Assembly: GCF_036946495.1 (NCBI RefSeq)
Contig: NZ_JAQIIX010000001.1
Location: forward strand, 558,001-622,000
Length of the DNA: 64,000 bases
Direction: 5' to 3'
Source of the DNA: Mycolicibacterium neoaurum
GTDB taxonomy: Bacteria; Actinomycetota; Actinomycetes; Mycobacteriales; Mycobacteriaceae
In this document: positions 16,828 to 25,803 of the stretch, piece by piece
Position numbering within the stretch: the first letter of the stretch is position 1
Layout: every line of letters begins with the position of its first letter
The notes under the pieces: model-generated
Database searches by the model: none
The model's input: the letters and a program-made list of their open reading frames with translations, nothing else
What the model was told of the DNA's origin: nothing
Position numbers and translations under genes: made by a program

Positions 16828-18600
16828 TCAGCGCGCCTCTTCCGTCGGGCACTGCTCCTGAGATGGGTCCGCGCCCGGGGTCACCTCACCATCGGCGAGC
16901 GGATCTATCGGTTCACTGATCGAGAGTTCTCCGGTCGCCGGGTGAATCTCCCAGTCCGCCGGCGTGATCGTACGTACCGCAACCAATCCGGCCATGGTTG
17001 CCGACACGTCATGGCGGCGGTGCGACGCAGGCAGGTCGGGTGCAGTGACATGCAAAAGCCGCGGTGTAGTGGCCAGGTCGTACCGGAAGGCCCGCAACAT
17101 CGCCACACACGCTGCCACCATCACCAAGGAAAACGGTGCCGCGGTGGCGATCGACGCCGTCTGTAGAGCGGTGAGAGATCCCGCTCCACCGACCAACAAC
17201 AGAACCGCCGCCGCCACGCCTTCAAGCACCGACCAGTAGACCCGGGTGGCCTTCGGCGGATCCAAGTCTCCACCCGAGCACAGGATGTCGATGACAAGCG
17301 AACCCGAGTCCGACGACGTGATGAAGAAGAACATGATCACGAGCACCGCAGCCACACCGGTGATGGTGGGCCAGGGCAGCGTCGACAACAATTGGAACAG
17401 CGAGGTATTCGAGTCGACGGCGCCGTCGACCACCATGTCGCCATCCGTGCGCTGCCGCAGAATCGCCGAGTCGCCGAAGATGGTGAACCACAAGGAACCG
17501 ATCACCGTCGGCACCAGCAGCACCGTGGTGACGAATTCGCGGATGGTGCGACCGCGGGAGATACGTGCGATGAACATGCCGACGAACGGCGCCCAGCTGA
17601 TCCACCAGCCCCAGTAGAAGATGGTCCACGATCCCAGCCAGCTGCCGTCGCTGAATGGTCCGGTGCGCAGGGAAAGCTGTGGCAGCGCCTGGGCGTACCC
17701 GCCGAGGTTCTGCACCCATGCCTGTAACAAGAAGAGCGTCGGCCCCAGGGCGATGACGAACAGGGCCAACGCCGCCGCCAGTGCCATGTTGATGTTGGAC
17801 AGCCACTGCATACCCTTGGCGACGCCGCTGACCACAGAGAATGTGGCCATCGCCGTGATCACCGCGATGAGCACCAGCGTCCAGGTGTTGTCCAGTTCGA
17901 TCCAACCCAGATACTGCAGTCCGGCACCGATCTGGGTGATCCCGAACCCCAGCGATGTGGCCACGCCGAACAGGGTGCCCACGACGGCCACCACGTCGAC
18001 CGCATGGCCGATAGGTCCCTCGACGCGATTCTTGCCGATGAGCGGCTCCAGCAGCCACCGCACCGAGAGCGGGCGCTGGCGACGGTAGGTCATGTAGGCC
18101 ATGCCAAGGCCGACAACGACATAGATCGCCCAGGCGTGCAGACCCCAGTGGAACAGCGTCAGCGACAGCGCCTGATTCGCTGCGGGCGCGGTGGCACCGT
18201 CGACACCCAGCGATGCGGGTGGATCGACGTAATGGGTCAGCGGCTCAGCGACGCCGTAGAAGACCAGGCCGATACCCATGCCCGCGCTGAACAGCATCGC
18301 CAGCCACGCGATGAACGTGAACTCGGGTTCCTCGTCGTCGGCCCCGAGCCTGATCGTGCCGATCCGCGACGCCCCGCAGTAGATGGCAAACAGCACGAAG
18401 CCCGTGGTGACCAAGATGTACCACCACCCGACCCCGGACGTGATGGCTTTGTTGAGTTCGGCGAAGGCACCTTCGGCGGTGGCCGAGAAAACCACCGAGA
18501 AGACGATCAGACCGATGATGAGTACCGAGGAGGGGATGAACACCTGTGGTTTCAGGGCGCGGAACGCCTCAGACATCACAGACAGCGAACCCTTGGGCAT
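16828..18600 (-). CDS. BCCT-family betaine/choline/carnitine transporter
   Basis: 590 residues with 12 predicted membrane helices. The BCCT signature WGWWISWAPFVGMFIARISRG is split across the central helices, and the aromatic substrate box (WAIYVVVGLGMAYM, GWWISW) is present. It is a sodium- or proton-coupled uptake system for trimethylammonium compounds, used for osmoprotection or as a carbon/nitrogen source. The long charged C-terminal tail (about 75 residues) could act in osmosensing as in BetP. ATG 18600 is used; an internal Met nine codons in is possible. It stands alone, convergent with fbpC. Confidence 0.85.
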   Translation of the reverse strand: MPKGSLSVMSEAFRALKPQVFIPSSVLIIGLIVFSVVFSATAEGAFAELNKAITSGVGWWYILVTTGFVLFAIYCGASRIGTIRLGADDEEPEFTFIAWLAMLFSAGMGIGLVFYGVAEPLTHYVDPPASLGVDGATAPAANQALSLTLFHWGLHAWAIYVVVGLGMAYMTYRRQRPLSVRWLLEPLIGKNRVEGPIGHAVDVVAVVGTLFGVATSLGFGITQIGAGLQYLGWIELDNTWTLVLIAVITAMATFSVVSGVAKGMQWLSNINMALAAALALFVIALGPTLFLLQAWVQNLGGYAQALPQLSLRTGPFSDGSWLGSWTIFYWGWWISWAPFVGMFIARISRGRTIREFVTTVLLVPTVIGSLWFTIFGDSAILRQRTDGDMVVDGAVDSNTSLFQLLSTLPWPTITGVAAVLVIMFFFITSSDSGSLVIDILCSGGDLDPPKATRVYWSVLEGVAAAVLLLVGGAGSLTALQTASIATAAPFSLVMVAACVAMLRAFRYDLATTPRLLHVTAPDLPASHRRHDVSATMAGLVAVRTITPADWEIHPATGELSISEPIDPLADGEVTPGADPSQEQCPTEEAR

Positions 18601-18797
18601 CGACCAACCTCGTCATCGTCTTCACTCAACTCACGTGCGCCAGTCGAATCTGGCCATGGGCGGACTCGCGGCCCGCGGGGACTGACCATACCTTCATCTC
18701 GTGCAGCGATGCTCGTTCAACCGGGAGCAGCTGAAACTCATCACCCCGACGCCTCCCCACGCAGCGGATTGTCAGCTTCGGGCCATAATGTCGGCAT

Positions 18798-19484
18798 GTG
18801 ACCGAGGGGCATACGACACGACGGTCGTCGGGTCCGGTTCTGCGCGGCATACTGCTGGACGTCGCCCCGCCGCTGGTCGCCTACTACGGTTTGCGATCCG
18901 CGGGGGTGTCCGAATATCTGGCCCTGCTCACCGCGACGCTGCTGGCCGGTGTCAAGGTCGGCTACGACGCGATCCGCGCGCGCCGGTTGGACCCGTTCGC
19001 CGGCTACCTGATGCTCAACTTCGGACTGAGCCTGGCCGTCGGACTGGCGACATCGGATGCCCGGATGTTGATGGTGGGCGACACGCTGGTCGGCGGCATC
19101 GGGGCGCTGATCTTCCTGGGCAGCTGCGTGATCGGTAAGCCCTTGACCCAGGTTGTCGCCGAGCGCGTCGAGGATGACGACAGCTCCCCCGAACCCGGCG
19201 AGGCGGCCTTCAAGCATCGGGTGCACGTTCTGCTCTCCGCAGTATGGGGAGTCGGGCTTCTCGGCGGCACGCTCATCAGCTTGGGCATCATCTTCTCCTT
19301 CTCGGTCGACGTCGGGAAGGGACTGAACACCGCCGTGTCGCTGGCCGTGATCGCATTGCTGATCCTGGTGACGCTCATCGTCGCCAAGCGGGCGCGGGCG
19401 CGCTGGCAGCTCATGGTCGAGTCGGCGGTTTCCTCCGCCGATCTCCCGGCACCGCCACCCTCGTGTTCGCCCTCAGCGCAGTGA
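18798..19484 (+). CDS. VC0807-like integral membrane protein of unknown function
   Basis: 228 residues with about five or six hydrophobic segments. The opening ILLDVAPPLVAYYGLRSAGVS and the later FLGSCVIGKPLTQ resemble the VC0807-type membrane family, for which no function is established. A CATAAT element ends 8 bp before the GTG at 18798, so the transcript may be leaderless. It lies 66 bp before lon on the same strand, but the HAIR-like element between them argues for a separate lon promoter. Confidence 0.65.
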   Translation: MTEGHTTRRSSGPVLRGILLDVAPPLVAYYGLRSAGVSEYLALLTATLLAGVKVGYDAIRARRLDPFAGYLMLNFGLSLAVGLATSDARMLMVGDTLVGGIGALIFLGSCVIGKPLTQVVAERVEDDDSSPEPGEAAFKHRVHVLLSAVWGVGLLGGTLISLGIIFSFSVDVGKGLNTAVSLAVIALLILVTLIVAKRARARWQLMVESAVSSADLPAPPPSCSPSAQ

Positions 19485-19517
19485 CGGTGCGCCGGGAACA
19501 ACCAGAGACCGCCCTGG

Positions 19518-19538
19518 GTTGAGTGCATCAGAATCAAC
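19518..19538. promoter_or_regulatory. HAIR-like element (putative HspR site) upstream of lon
   Basis: GTTGAGT, 7 bp, AATCAAC. Compared with the HspR-associated inverted repeat CTTGAGT-N7-ACTCAAG, 11 of 14 arm positions agree and the spacing is exact. It lies 12 bp before the lon ATG. HspR control of lon is established in Streptomyces; here it is inferred. Confidence 0.6.
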
Positions 19539-19550
19539 TTTGGAGGTTTG

Positions 19551-21887
19551 ATGTCTGAAGCCATCGCAGTCCCGGTCCTGTTCATCAGCGAGCCGATCGT
19601 GCTGCCCGGCATGGTGGTGCCCATCGAGCTCGACGAGGCCGCCCGCGCCGCGGTCGATGCCGCGCAGGCCACCGAGACCGGCAAGCTGCTCATCGCACCG
19701 CGCCTGGATGACCGCTACCCCACCTACGGGGTACTCGCCTCGATCGTGCAGGTGGGTCGGGTTCCCGGCGGCGGCGCGGCCGCCGTCGTCAAGGGCGAGA
19801 CCCGCGCGCACATCGGCTCCGGTACCACCGGGCCCGGCGCCGCGCTGTGGGTCGAGGTCGAGTCGATCGCCGATTCAGAAGTCTCCGCGGCGACCAAGGC
19901 CCTGGCCGCCGAATACAAGAAACTACTGCTGGCCATGCTGCAACGCCGCGAGGCCTGGCAGATCGTCGACGTCGTCAACAAGATCACCGACCCGTCCGCG
20001 CTGGCAGATACGGCCGGCTACGCCTCATACCTGACCGATGTGCAGAAGCGTGAGCTACTGGAGACCGCCGATGTCGAGCGTCGGCTCCGTCTGTTGATCG
20101 AATGGACGGGCGAGCACCTGGCCGAGGTCGAGGTCAACGACAAGATCGCCGAGGACGTCCGGGCCGGTATGGACAAGCAGCAGAAGGAATTCCTGCTGCG
20201 CCAACAGTTGGCCGCGATCCGCAAGGAACTGGGCGAGCTGGGTCCCGACGGCCAGGAGGGCGACGACGATTACCGGGCCCGCGTGGAGGCAGCCGAGCTG
20301 CCGGAGAAGGTCCGCGAGGCCGCATTGCGTGAGGTCGGCAAGCTGGAACGCTCCAGCGATCAGAGTCCCGAGGGCGGCTGGATCCGCACCTGGCTGGACA
20401 CCGTGCTGGACCTGCCGTGGAATGTCACGACCGAGGACTCGGCCGATCTGAAAGCGGCCCGCGAAATCCTCGACGCCGACCACCACGGCCTGGAAGACGT
20501 CAAGGACCGCATCGTCGAGTACCTGGCGGTCCGGGCGCGGCGCGCCCAACGGCACATGTCCGTCGTGGGCGGGCGAGGCTCCGGTGCGGTGATGGTGCTG
20601 GCCGGTCCGCCCGGGGTCGGCAAGACCTCGCTGGGTGAGTCGGTGGCGCGGGCGTTGGGCCGCAAGTTCGTTCGCGTCGCCCTCGGCGGTGTGCGCGACG
20701 AGGCCGAGATCCGCGGGCACCGGCGCACCTACGTCGGCGCACTGCCCGGCCGCATCGTGCGGGCCATCGGCGAGGCCGGCTCGATGAACCCCGTCGTGCT
20801 GCTCGACGAGATCGACAAGGTCGGCTCCGACTATCGGGGCGACCCGTCCTCGGCACTGCTCGAGGTCCTGGATCCCGCGCAGAACCACACGTTCCGCGAC
20901 CACTACCTGGAGCTGGACCTGGACCTGAGCGATGTGGTGTTCCTGGCGACGGCCAACGTCATCGAGAACATCCCGTCGGCGCTGCTGGACCGCATGGAGT
21001 TGATCCAGATCGACGGCTACACCGAGGACGACAAGGTGGCCATCGCGCGGGATTACCTGCTGCCCCGGCAGCGCGACCGCGCGGCACTGACCGCCGAGGA
21101 GGTGACTGTCACCGACGCGGCACTGCGCAAGATCGCCGCGGACTACACCCGCGAACCGGGGGTGCGGCAGTTCGAGCGGCTGCTGGCCAAGGCGTTGCGC
21201 AAGGCGACCACCAAGCTGGCTGACTCTGACGAGGCATTGACCCTCGATGAGCCAGATCTGGTTGGCTACCTTGGCCGTCCGCGGTTCACTCCGGACTCCG
21301 ACGAGCGGACCGCGGTGCCAGGCGTGGCAACAGGTCTGGCCGTGACCGGACTCGGTGGCGATGTGCTCTACATCGAGGCCGGCGCGGTCGACGGTGAATC
21401 GGGTCTCAAGCTGACCGGTCAGCTCGGCGACGTGATGAAGGAGTCGGCGCAGATCGCGCTGTCGTACGTGCGTGCCCATGCCGAGCAGCTCGGCGTCGAT
21501 CCGACGGCGCTGGACCGGCAGATCCACGTGCACGTGCCCGCGGGTGCGGTGCCCAAGGACGGCCCGTCGGCAGGCGTGACGATGGTGACAGCCCTGGTCT
21601 CCATGGCCACCGGACGGCAGGTCCGCGGTGACGTGGGCATGACCGGCGAGGTGACGCTGAACGGTCGGGTGCTGCCCATCGGCGGTGTGAAGCAGAAACT
21701 GCTTGCCGCCCAACGGGCCGGGCTGAAGACCGTCTTCATCCCGCAGCGCAACGAACCCGATCTCGACGAGGTCCCCGAGGAGGTTCTGGCAGCGCTCGAT
21801 GTCCGGCCGATGACCGATGTCGCCCAGATCATTGCGCTGGCGTTGGAGCCGGCCGCAGAAGGCGCGACGGCCACGGTCGCGGCATAA
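19551..21887 (+). CDS. lon: ATP-dependent Lon protease
   Basis: A 778-residue AAA+ serine protease that degrades misfolded and regulatory proteins in the cytoplasm. The N-terminal substrate domain (1-200) and coiled coil are followed by Walker A GPPGVGKTSLG (about 351), Walker B VVLLDEIDKVG, and the C-terminal protease with catalytic Ser673 (KDGPSAGVTM) and Lys714 (PIGGVKQKL). TGGAGG lies 4 bases before the ATG at 19551; the TTG at 19548 is too close to it. Lon is absent from M. tuberculosis but present in fast growers. The HAIR-like dyad before the gene suggests heat-shock control. Confidence 0.95.
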   Translation: MSEAIAVPVLFISEPIVLPGMVVPIELDEAARAAVDAAQATETGKLLIAPRLDDRYPTYGVLASIVQVGRVPGGGAAAVVKGETRAHIGSGTTGPGAALWVEVESIADSEVSAATKALAAEYKKLLLAMLQRREAWQIVDVVNKITDPSALADTAGYASYLTDVQKRELLETADVERRLRLLIEWTGEHLAEVEVNDKIAEDVRAGMDKQQKEFLLRQQLAAIRKELGELGPDGQEGDDDYRARVEAAELPEKVREAALREVGKLERSSDQSPEGGWIRTWLDTVLDLPWNVTTEDSADLKAAREILDADHHGLEDVKDRIVEYLAVRARRAQRHMSVVGGRGSGAVMVLAGPPGVGKTSLGESVARALGRKFVRVALGGVRDEAEIRGHRRTYVGALPGRIVRAIGEAGSMNPVVLLDEIDKVGSDYRGDPSSALLEVLDPAQNHTFRDHYLELDLDLSDVVFLATANVIENIPSALLDRMELIQIDGYTEDDKVAIARDYLLPRQRDRAALTAEEVTVTDAALRKIAADYTREPGVRQFERLLAKALRKATTKLADSDEALTLDEPDLVGYLGRPRFTPDSDERTAVPGVATGLAVTGLGGDVLYIEAGAVDGESGLKLTGQLGDVMKESAQIALSYVRAHAEQLGVDPTALDRQIHVHVPAGAVPKDGPSAGVTMVTALVSMATGRQVRGDVGMTGEVTLNGRVLPIGGVKQKLLAAQRAGLKTVFIPQRNEPDLDEVPEEVLAALDVRPMTDVAQIIALALEPAAEGATATVAA

Positions 21888-21892
21888 CCTGA

Positions 21893-21945
21893 CGAGCGTG
21901 CGTGTTTGTAGGTCCTGACACTCAGCCAACAGACACGCACGCTCG
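21893..21945. repeat. Inverted repeat after lon (17-bp arms), probable bidirectional hairpin
   Basis: CGAGCGTGCGTGTTTGT (21893-21909) pairs with 21929-21945 with a single T/G wobble position; the outer 13 bp are perfect. The spacer is 19 nt. It begins 5 bp after the lon stop, so it may terminate lon transcription. The outer CGAGCGTGCG recurs at 28288-28297. Confidence 0.75.
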
Positions 21946-21957
21946 GCAGGAAGAAGG

Positions 21958-22977
21958 ATGATGCCTCGACGCGGTGAACCGCTGCGCAAGCTCGGATTCT
22001 TGACCATCGGTCGGTTCGACGCGGCCGATCCGCGTCCAGGTCTGGAGGAAACCCTTCAGGTCATCGAGCTCGCCGAGCAACTCGGGTTCGACAGCGTCTG
22101 GCTGCGGTGTCGGCACCTACAACCCGGCATCTCCTCACCCGTTGCGATCATGGCGGCCGCCACCCAGCGCACCTCCCGCATCGAACTCGGTACCGCGGTG
22201 ATCCCGCTGGGCCTGGAAAACCCACTACGGCTGGCCGAGGACCTGGCCACCGTCGACCTGCTGTCCGGTGGTCGCGTCAATCCCGGCGTGTCGGTGGGAA
22301 CCCCGATGCTCTACGAGCACTACAAGACGGCGCTGTACCCGGACACCCACGACCGGGAGGACTTCTCCAAGGAACGGGTGCTGCGCCTGGTGCGTGCGCT
22401 ACGCGGTGACCCGGTCAGCGACTTCTCCGGCACCGTCGGCGTCGAGCAGTTCACCGATTACGTCCAACCGTACTCCCCTGGCCTGGTCGAACGGATCTGG
22501 TACGGGGGTGGCCGGGATTCGGCCATCTGGGCCGGCCACCATGGTCTGAACTATCTGACCAGCTCCGTTGTCTCGATCGAGGGAACCGATTCCAGGGACT
22601 TCGCCACCATCCAGGCCGAGCACATCGACGCCTACCGGGCCGCGCACACCGGAAACCCGAGGGTTTCACAGGGTTTGGTGGTCATCCCGACTGACAGCGC
22701 CACCGATGAACAGGTGCGCCGCTATCGGGACTACGCCGCGGGCCGCTTCGAGCGGACCAAGAGACCCCAAGGTCCGCGCGGCATGCTGTTCTCGCCCGAT
22801 TATGTCGGCCCCTCCAGCGAACTCGCCGACCTGCTCCATGAGCACGCAGGATTTCAGCGCGCCGACGAGGTGACCTTCGCACTGCCGTTCACCTTCGAGC
22901 CGGCCGACTACACCCAGATCATCAGCGACCTGGCCGCCCACCTGGGACCTGCGCTCGGGTGGACCCCTACCGTATGA
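21958..22977 (+). CDS. LLM-class flavin-dependent oxidoreductase
   Basis: 339 residues of the luciferase-like monooxygenase TIM-barrel family. Typical features are the N-terminal FLTIGRFD, the TSRIELGTAVIPL and LATVDLLSGGRVNPGVSVG strands, and DYVQPYSPGLVERIWYGGG. Members use FMN or F420 to oxidise small molecules; the cofactor and substrate cannot be decided here. Two ATGs occur in tandem (21958 and 21961) after AGGAAGAAGG. Its stop overlaps the OsmC start, so the two are co-translated. Confidence 0.75.
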   Translation: MMPRRGEPLRKLGFLTIGRFDAADPRPGLEETLQVIELAEQLGFDSVWLRCRHLQPGISSPVAIMAAATQRTSRIELGTAVIPLGLENPLRLAEDLATVDLLSGGRVNPGVSVGTPMLYEHYKTALYPDTHDREDFSKERVLRLVRALRGDPVSDFSGTVGVEQFTDYVQPYSPGLVERIWYGGGRDSAIWAGHHGLNYLTSSVVSIEGTDSRDFATIQAEHIDAYRAAHTGNPRVSQGLVVIPTDSATDEQVRRYRDYAAGRFERTKRPQGPRGMLFSPDYVGPSSELADLLHEHAGFQRADEVTFALPFTFEPADYTQIISDLAAHLGPALGWTPTV

Positions 22978-23447
22978 GCATGGCCGGCAAGACGCACCGC
23001 TACGAACTGGACATCACCTGGACCGGTAACACCGGAACCGGCACCAGTGGTTACCGTGCGTACGAGCGCGCACATGAAATCAGCGGGGCCGGCAAGCCGA
23101 CGATTCCCGGCAGCGCGGATCCGTCCTTCCGCGGTGATCCGCAGCGGTGGAATCCCGAGGAGCTATTGGTCGCGTCCCTGTCCCAGTGCCACATGCTGTG
23201 GTTTCTCGCGCTGTGTGCGCAGGAGGGCATCGTCGTCACCGAATACAGTGACCACCCGTCGGGCACGATGGCCGAAACCGAGGATAGCGGTGGGCATTTC
23301 ACCGAGGTGGTGCTGCGACCGGAGGTGCGGGTCGATGATCCCCGACACCTCGATGCGTTGTCCGCGATCCATGAGCGGGCCCATCACCTGTGCTTCATCG
23401 CGAATTCGGTGAATTTCGACGTCCGCTGTGAGCCCGGCGCTGCGTAG
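22974..23447 (+). CDS. OsmC/Ohr-family peroxide-resistance protein
   Basis: 157 residues. The two redox cysteines of the family appear in SLSQCHMLWFLALCAQEG and HHLCFIANSV. OsmC-like enzymes reduce organic hydroperoxides with thiol or lipoyl donors. The ATG at 22974 shares ATGA with the LLM gene stop, so a shared role in handling oxidised substrates is plausible. The subgroup (OsmC rather than Ohr) is only approximate. Confidence 0.8.
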   Translation: MSMAGKTHRYELDITWTGNTGTGTSGYRAYERAHEISGAGKPTIPGSADPSFRGDPQRWNPEELLVASLSQCHMLWFLALCAQEGIVVTEYSDHPSGTMAETEDSGGHFTEVVLRPEVRVDDPRHLDALSAIHERAHHLCFIANSVNFDVRCEPGAA

Positions 23448-23496
23448 GATCTCGGCATGACAGACCTGCTGACCGTCCGGGTGGACCTGCACTGAC

Positions 23497-23820
23497 ATGG
23501 CCTACGACCGGGATCTTGCCGAGCGCGTGCGGGAGCTTGTCGGCGGAGCCGATGAGCGCAGGATGTTCGGTGGGCTGGCCTTCTTGGTGAACGGGCACAT
23601 GGCTGTCTGTGTGTCCGGTCAGGGCGGGCTGATGGTGCGGGTGCCCGCCGAGGAGACCGGCGTCCTGCTGGGCCGTGAACATGTCGAGCCGATGGTGATG
23701 TCGGGGCGCGAGGTCCGTGGTTGGATCCGGGTGTCGACCGCCGGGATTCCCGACAAACGCAGACTGCGATCCTGGGTGGATCGCGGGATCGCGCATGCGA
23801 GGTCACTGCCACCCAAGTAG
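23497..23820 (+). CDS. TfoX N-terminal-domain protein
   Basis: A 107-residue protein covering just the TfoX-N domain (VGGADERRMFGGLAFLVNGH, then RVPAEETGVLL and GWIRVSTAGI). TfoX regulates competence in gamma-proteobacteria, but stand-alone TfoX-N proteins in actinobacteria have no established role and lack a DNA-binding module. It is cytoplasmic and lies 49 bp after osmC. Confidence 0.75.
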   Translation: MAYDRDLAERVRELVGGADERRMFGGLAFLVNGHMAVCVSGQGGLMVRVPAEETGVLLGREHVEPMVMSGREVRGWIRVSTAGIPDKRRLRSWVDRGIAHARSLPPK

Positions 23821-23860
23821 CCGACGTTTGTGCTGGACCGCCCTGGGTACCTCAACACCG

Positions 23861-24508
23861 ATGTCTGATTCGCAGAACAGAGCCGAGCGGCTGATCCAGC
23901 AGGCGGGCACGACGTATGCCGAACAAGCCGGCATCACGCTCAAGGACACCCCTGCCCCGCTGTTTCAGCTGCTGTCGCTGGCAATGCTGGCCAGCAAGCC
24001 CATCGGCGCCGATATCGCCACCGCTGCCGCCCGCGAACTCCACGAGGCAGGCCTGCGCACGCCGGAGGCGGTGTTGGATGCCGACCGACGGACGATGATC
24101 GACTCTTTCGGACGGGCGCAGTACGCCCGCTACGACGAGAGCTCAGCGACCCGGTTAACCGAACTCGCGGCCCGGGTCCTCGAGCACTACTCCGGTGATC
24201 TCCGCGAACTCGCCGAAGCCTCGGGACACGACGTCGCAGCGGCGAAACGGGCTCTGCAGGAGTTCAAAGGGATCGGACCCATCGGCGCGGACATCTTCCT
24301 GCGCGAGGTGCAGGACGTATGGCCATGGGTGCGCCCCTACTTCGACGACCGTGCGATCGAAGCCGCCCGTGACCTGGGTCTGCCGGATGACCCGGAAGGT
24401 CTGCACCGATTGGCACCGCGCAGGTCGGCCCGGCTGGCCGCGGCCCTGGTGCGGGTGTCCCTCGACGACGAATTACGCGACACCCTCGGTCCCGCAACCA
24501 CGGAGTAG
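23861..24508 (+). CDS. HhH-GPD superfamily (endonuclease III-like) protein without Fe-S cluster motif
   Basis: 215 residues. A helix-hairpin-helix reading LQEFKGIGPIGADIFLREVQ is followed by an acidic residue region (PYFDDRAIEAARDLG) as in the base-excision glycosylase superfamily. The C-terminal four-cysteine iron-sulphur loop of Nth/MutY is absent; in fact the protein has no cysteine. It may be a DNA glycosylase or a derived non-catalytic member. The ATG at 23861 is the first in-frame start after the upstream gene and fits the domain start. Confidence 0.65.
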   Translation: MSDSQNRAERLIQQAGTTYAEQAGITLKDTPAPLFQLLSLAMLASKPIGADIATAAARELHEAGLRTPEAVLDADRRTMIDSFGRAQYARYDESSATRLTELAARVLEHYSGDLRELAEASGHDVAAAKRALQEFKGIGPIGADIFLREVQDVWPWVRPYFDDRAIEAARDLGLPDDPEGLHRLAPRRSARLAAALVRVSLDDELRDTLGPATTE

Positions 24509-24510
24509 AC

Positions 24511-25743
24511 ATGACCACACCCAGCTATCTGATCATCGGCGGCGGATTGGCCGGCGCCAAAGCCGCTGAAGCGTTGCGCGACAGCGACTTCGATGGTGAC
24601 ATCATCCTGTTCGGCGCCGAATCCGCGCTTCCCTATGAACGGCCACCGTTGTCCAAGGACTACCTGCTGGGCAAGGCCGCACCGCCCGATTTCACTGTGC
24701 AGGATGCGGATTGGTATCGCGAACACGATGTGCAGCTGCGGCTGGGTACCGAGGTCACCACCATCGACAGAGCCGCGCACGCGGTCGCCTTCGACGACGG
24801 CCGACATGAGCACTACGACAAACTGTTGTTGGCCACCGGATCACGGCCGCGCCGGTTGGACATCCCCGGTGCCGATGCCGATGGCGTGCACATGCTGCGT
24901 ACTGTCTCCGATGCCGACGCCCTACTGTCGGCCCTGCAGCACGGGCAGCGACTGGCCGTCATCGGCGCGGGCTGGATAGGCCTGGAGGTCGCCGCCGCCG
25001 CACGGTCCCGGGATGTGGCTGTCACCGTGGTCGAGAGCGCGGCATTGCCATTGCTGGGGGCGCTCGGCCGGGAGAACGCCGAGGTGTTCGCCGACCTGCA
25101 CACCGAGCACGGCGTCGACTTCCGGTTCGGCGCGACCGTCGAGGGAATCACCACCACTGCCGGTGGACCGGCCTCCGGGTTGCGCCTCGGCGACGGTTCC
25201 ACGGTGCCCGCCGACGCGGTTCTGATTGCCGTGGGTGCGCAACCCAATCTCGAGCTGGCCGAACGCGCAGGCCTGGACATCGCCGACGGCGGGTTGGCGG
25301 TGGACGCCTCGCTGCAAACCAGCGACGCGGACATCTATGCCGTCGGTGACATCGTCGCGGCTCAACATCCGCTGTACGGCAGCAGGATTCGCACAGAACA
25401 CTGGGCCACCGCCAAGAAACAACCCCTCGTCGCCGTCGCCGGTATGCTGGGCAAGCCGGGCGTCTATGACGAGCTGCCCTACTTCTACACCGACCAGTAC
25501 GACCTGGGCATGGAGTATGTGGGTCACGCACCCGATTACGAGGACGTGGTCTTCCGTGGCGATGTCGAGGGTCGCGAGTACACCTCGTTCTGGCTGGGCA
25601 AGAAGGACCGCGTGCTGGCCGGGATGAACGTCAACATCTGGGAGGGCCTCGATGACATCAAAGCCCTCATCCGATCCGGTGCGAAGATCGACCGGCAGAA
25701 GCTCGCCGACCCGAAGGTCCCGCTCGCCGAGCTGATCGACTGA
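24511..25743 (+). CDS. Ferredoxin/putidaredoxin reductase-type FAD oxidoreductase
   Basis: 410 residues: FAD motif YLIIGGGLAGAKAAEALR at the start, ERPPLSKDYLLG typical of oxygenase-coupled reductases, NAD(P) motif VIGAGWIGLEVAAAAR, and DIYAVGDIVAAQHPLYG near the FAD ribityl site. The C-terminal dimerisation domain is complete. It would reduce a ferredoxin (perhaps for a P450) with NADH. It starts 2 bp after the HhH-GPD gene. No ferredoxin or P450 gene is next to it. Confidence 0.8.
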   Translation: MTTPSYLIIGGGLAGAKAAEALRDSDFDGDIILFGAESALPYERPPLSKDYLLGKAAPPDFTVQDADWYREHDVQLRLGTEVTTIDRAAHAVAFDDGRHEHYDKLLLATGSRPRRLDIPGADADGVHMLRTVSDADALLSALQHGQRLAVIGAGWIGLEVAAAARSRDVAVTVVESAALPLLGALGRENAEVFADLHTEHGVDFRFGATVEGITTTAGGPASGLRLGDGSTVPADAVLIAVGAQPNLELAERAGLDIADGGLAVDASLQTSDADIYAVGDIVAAQHPLYGSRIRTEHWATAKKQPLVAVAGMLGKPGVYDELPYFYTDQYDLGMEYVGHAPDYEDVVFRGDVEGREYTSFWLGKKDRVLAGMNVNIWEGLDDIKALIRSGAKIDRQKLADPKVPLAELID

Positions 25744-25750
25744 CCGTGAA

Positions 25751-25800
25751 TAGGCACGGAAAGGCACAGATAGGCATAAATGGGCACCGATAGGGTGGTC
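25751..25800 (+). repeat. Five exact-period 10-bp tandem repeats upstream of mdh
   Basis: Units at 25751, 25761, 25771, 25781 and 25791 read TAGGCACGGA, AAGGCACAGA, TAGGCATAAA, TGGGCACCGA and TAGGGTGGTC (the fifth degenerate). The consensus is TAGGCACNGA. The spacing of one helical turn places all copies on the same DNA face, ending 3 bp before the mdh ATG. It is probably a multi-site binding region or leader element; no known factor is recognised. Confidence 0.75.
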
Positions 25801-25803
25801 GGC

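Noticed and set aside
20055..22007. Long open frame antisense to lon
   Set aside because: No recognisable domain and low-complexity His/Gln/Val composition; shadow of lon.
25751..25800. CRISPR-like array
   Set aside because: The units are contiguous 10-mers without spacers and no cas genes are present.
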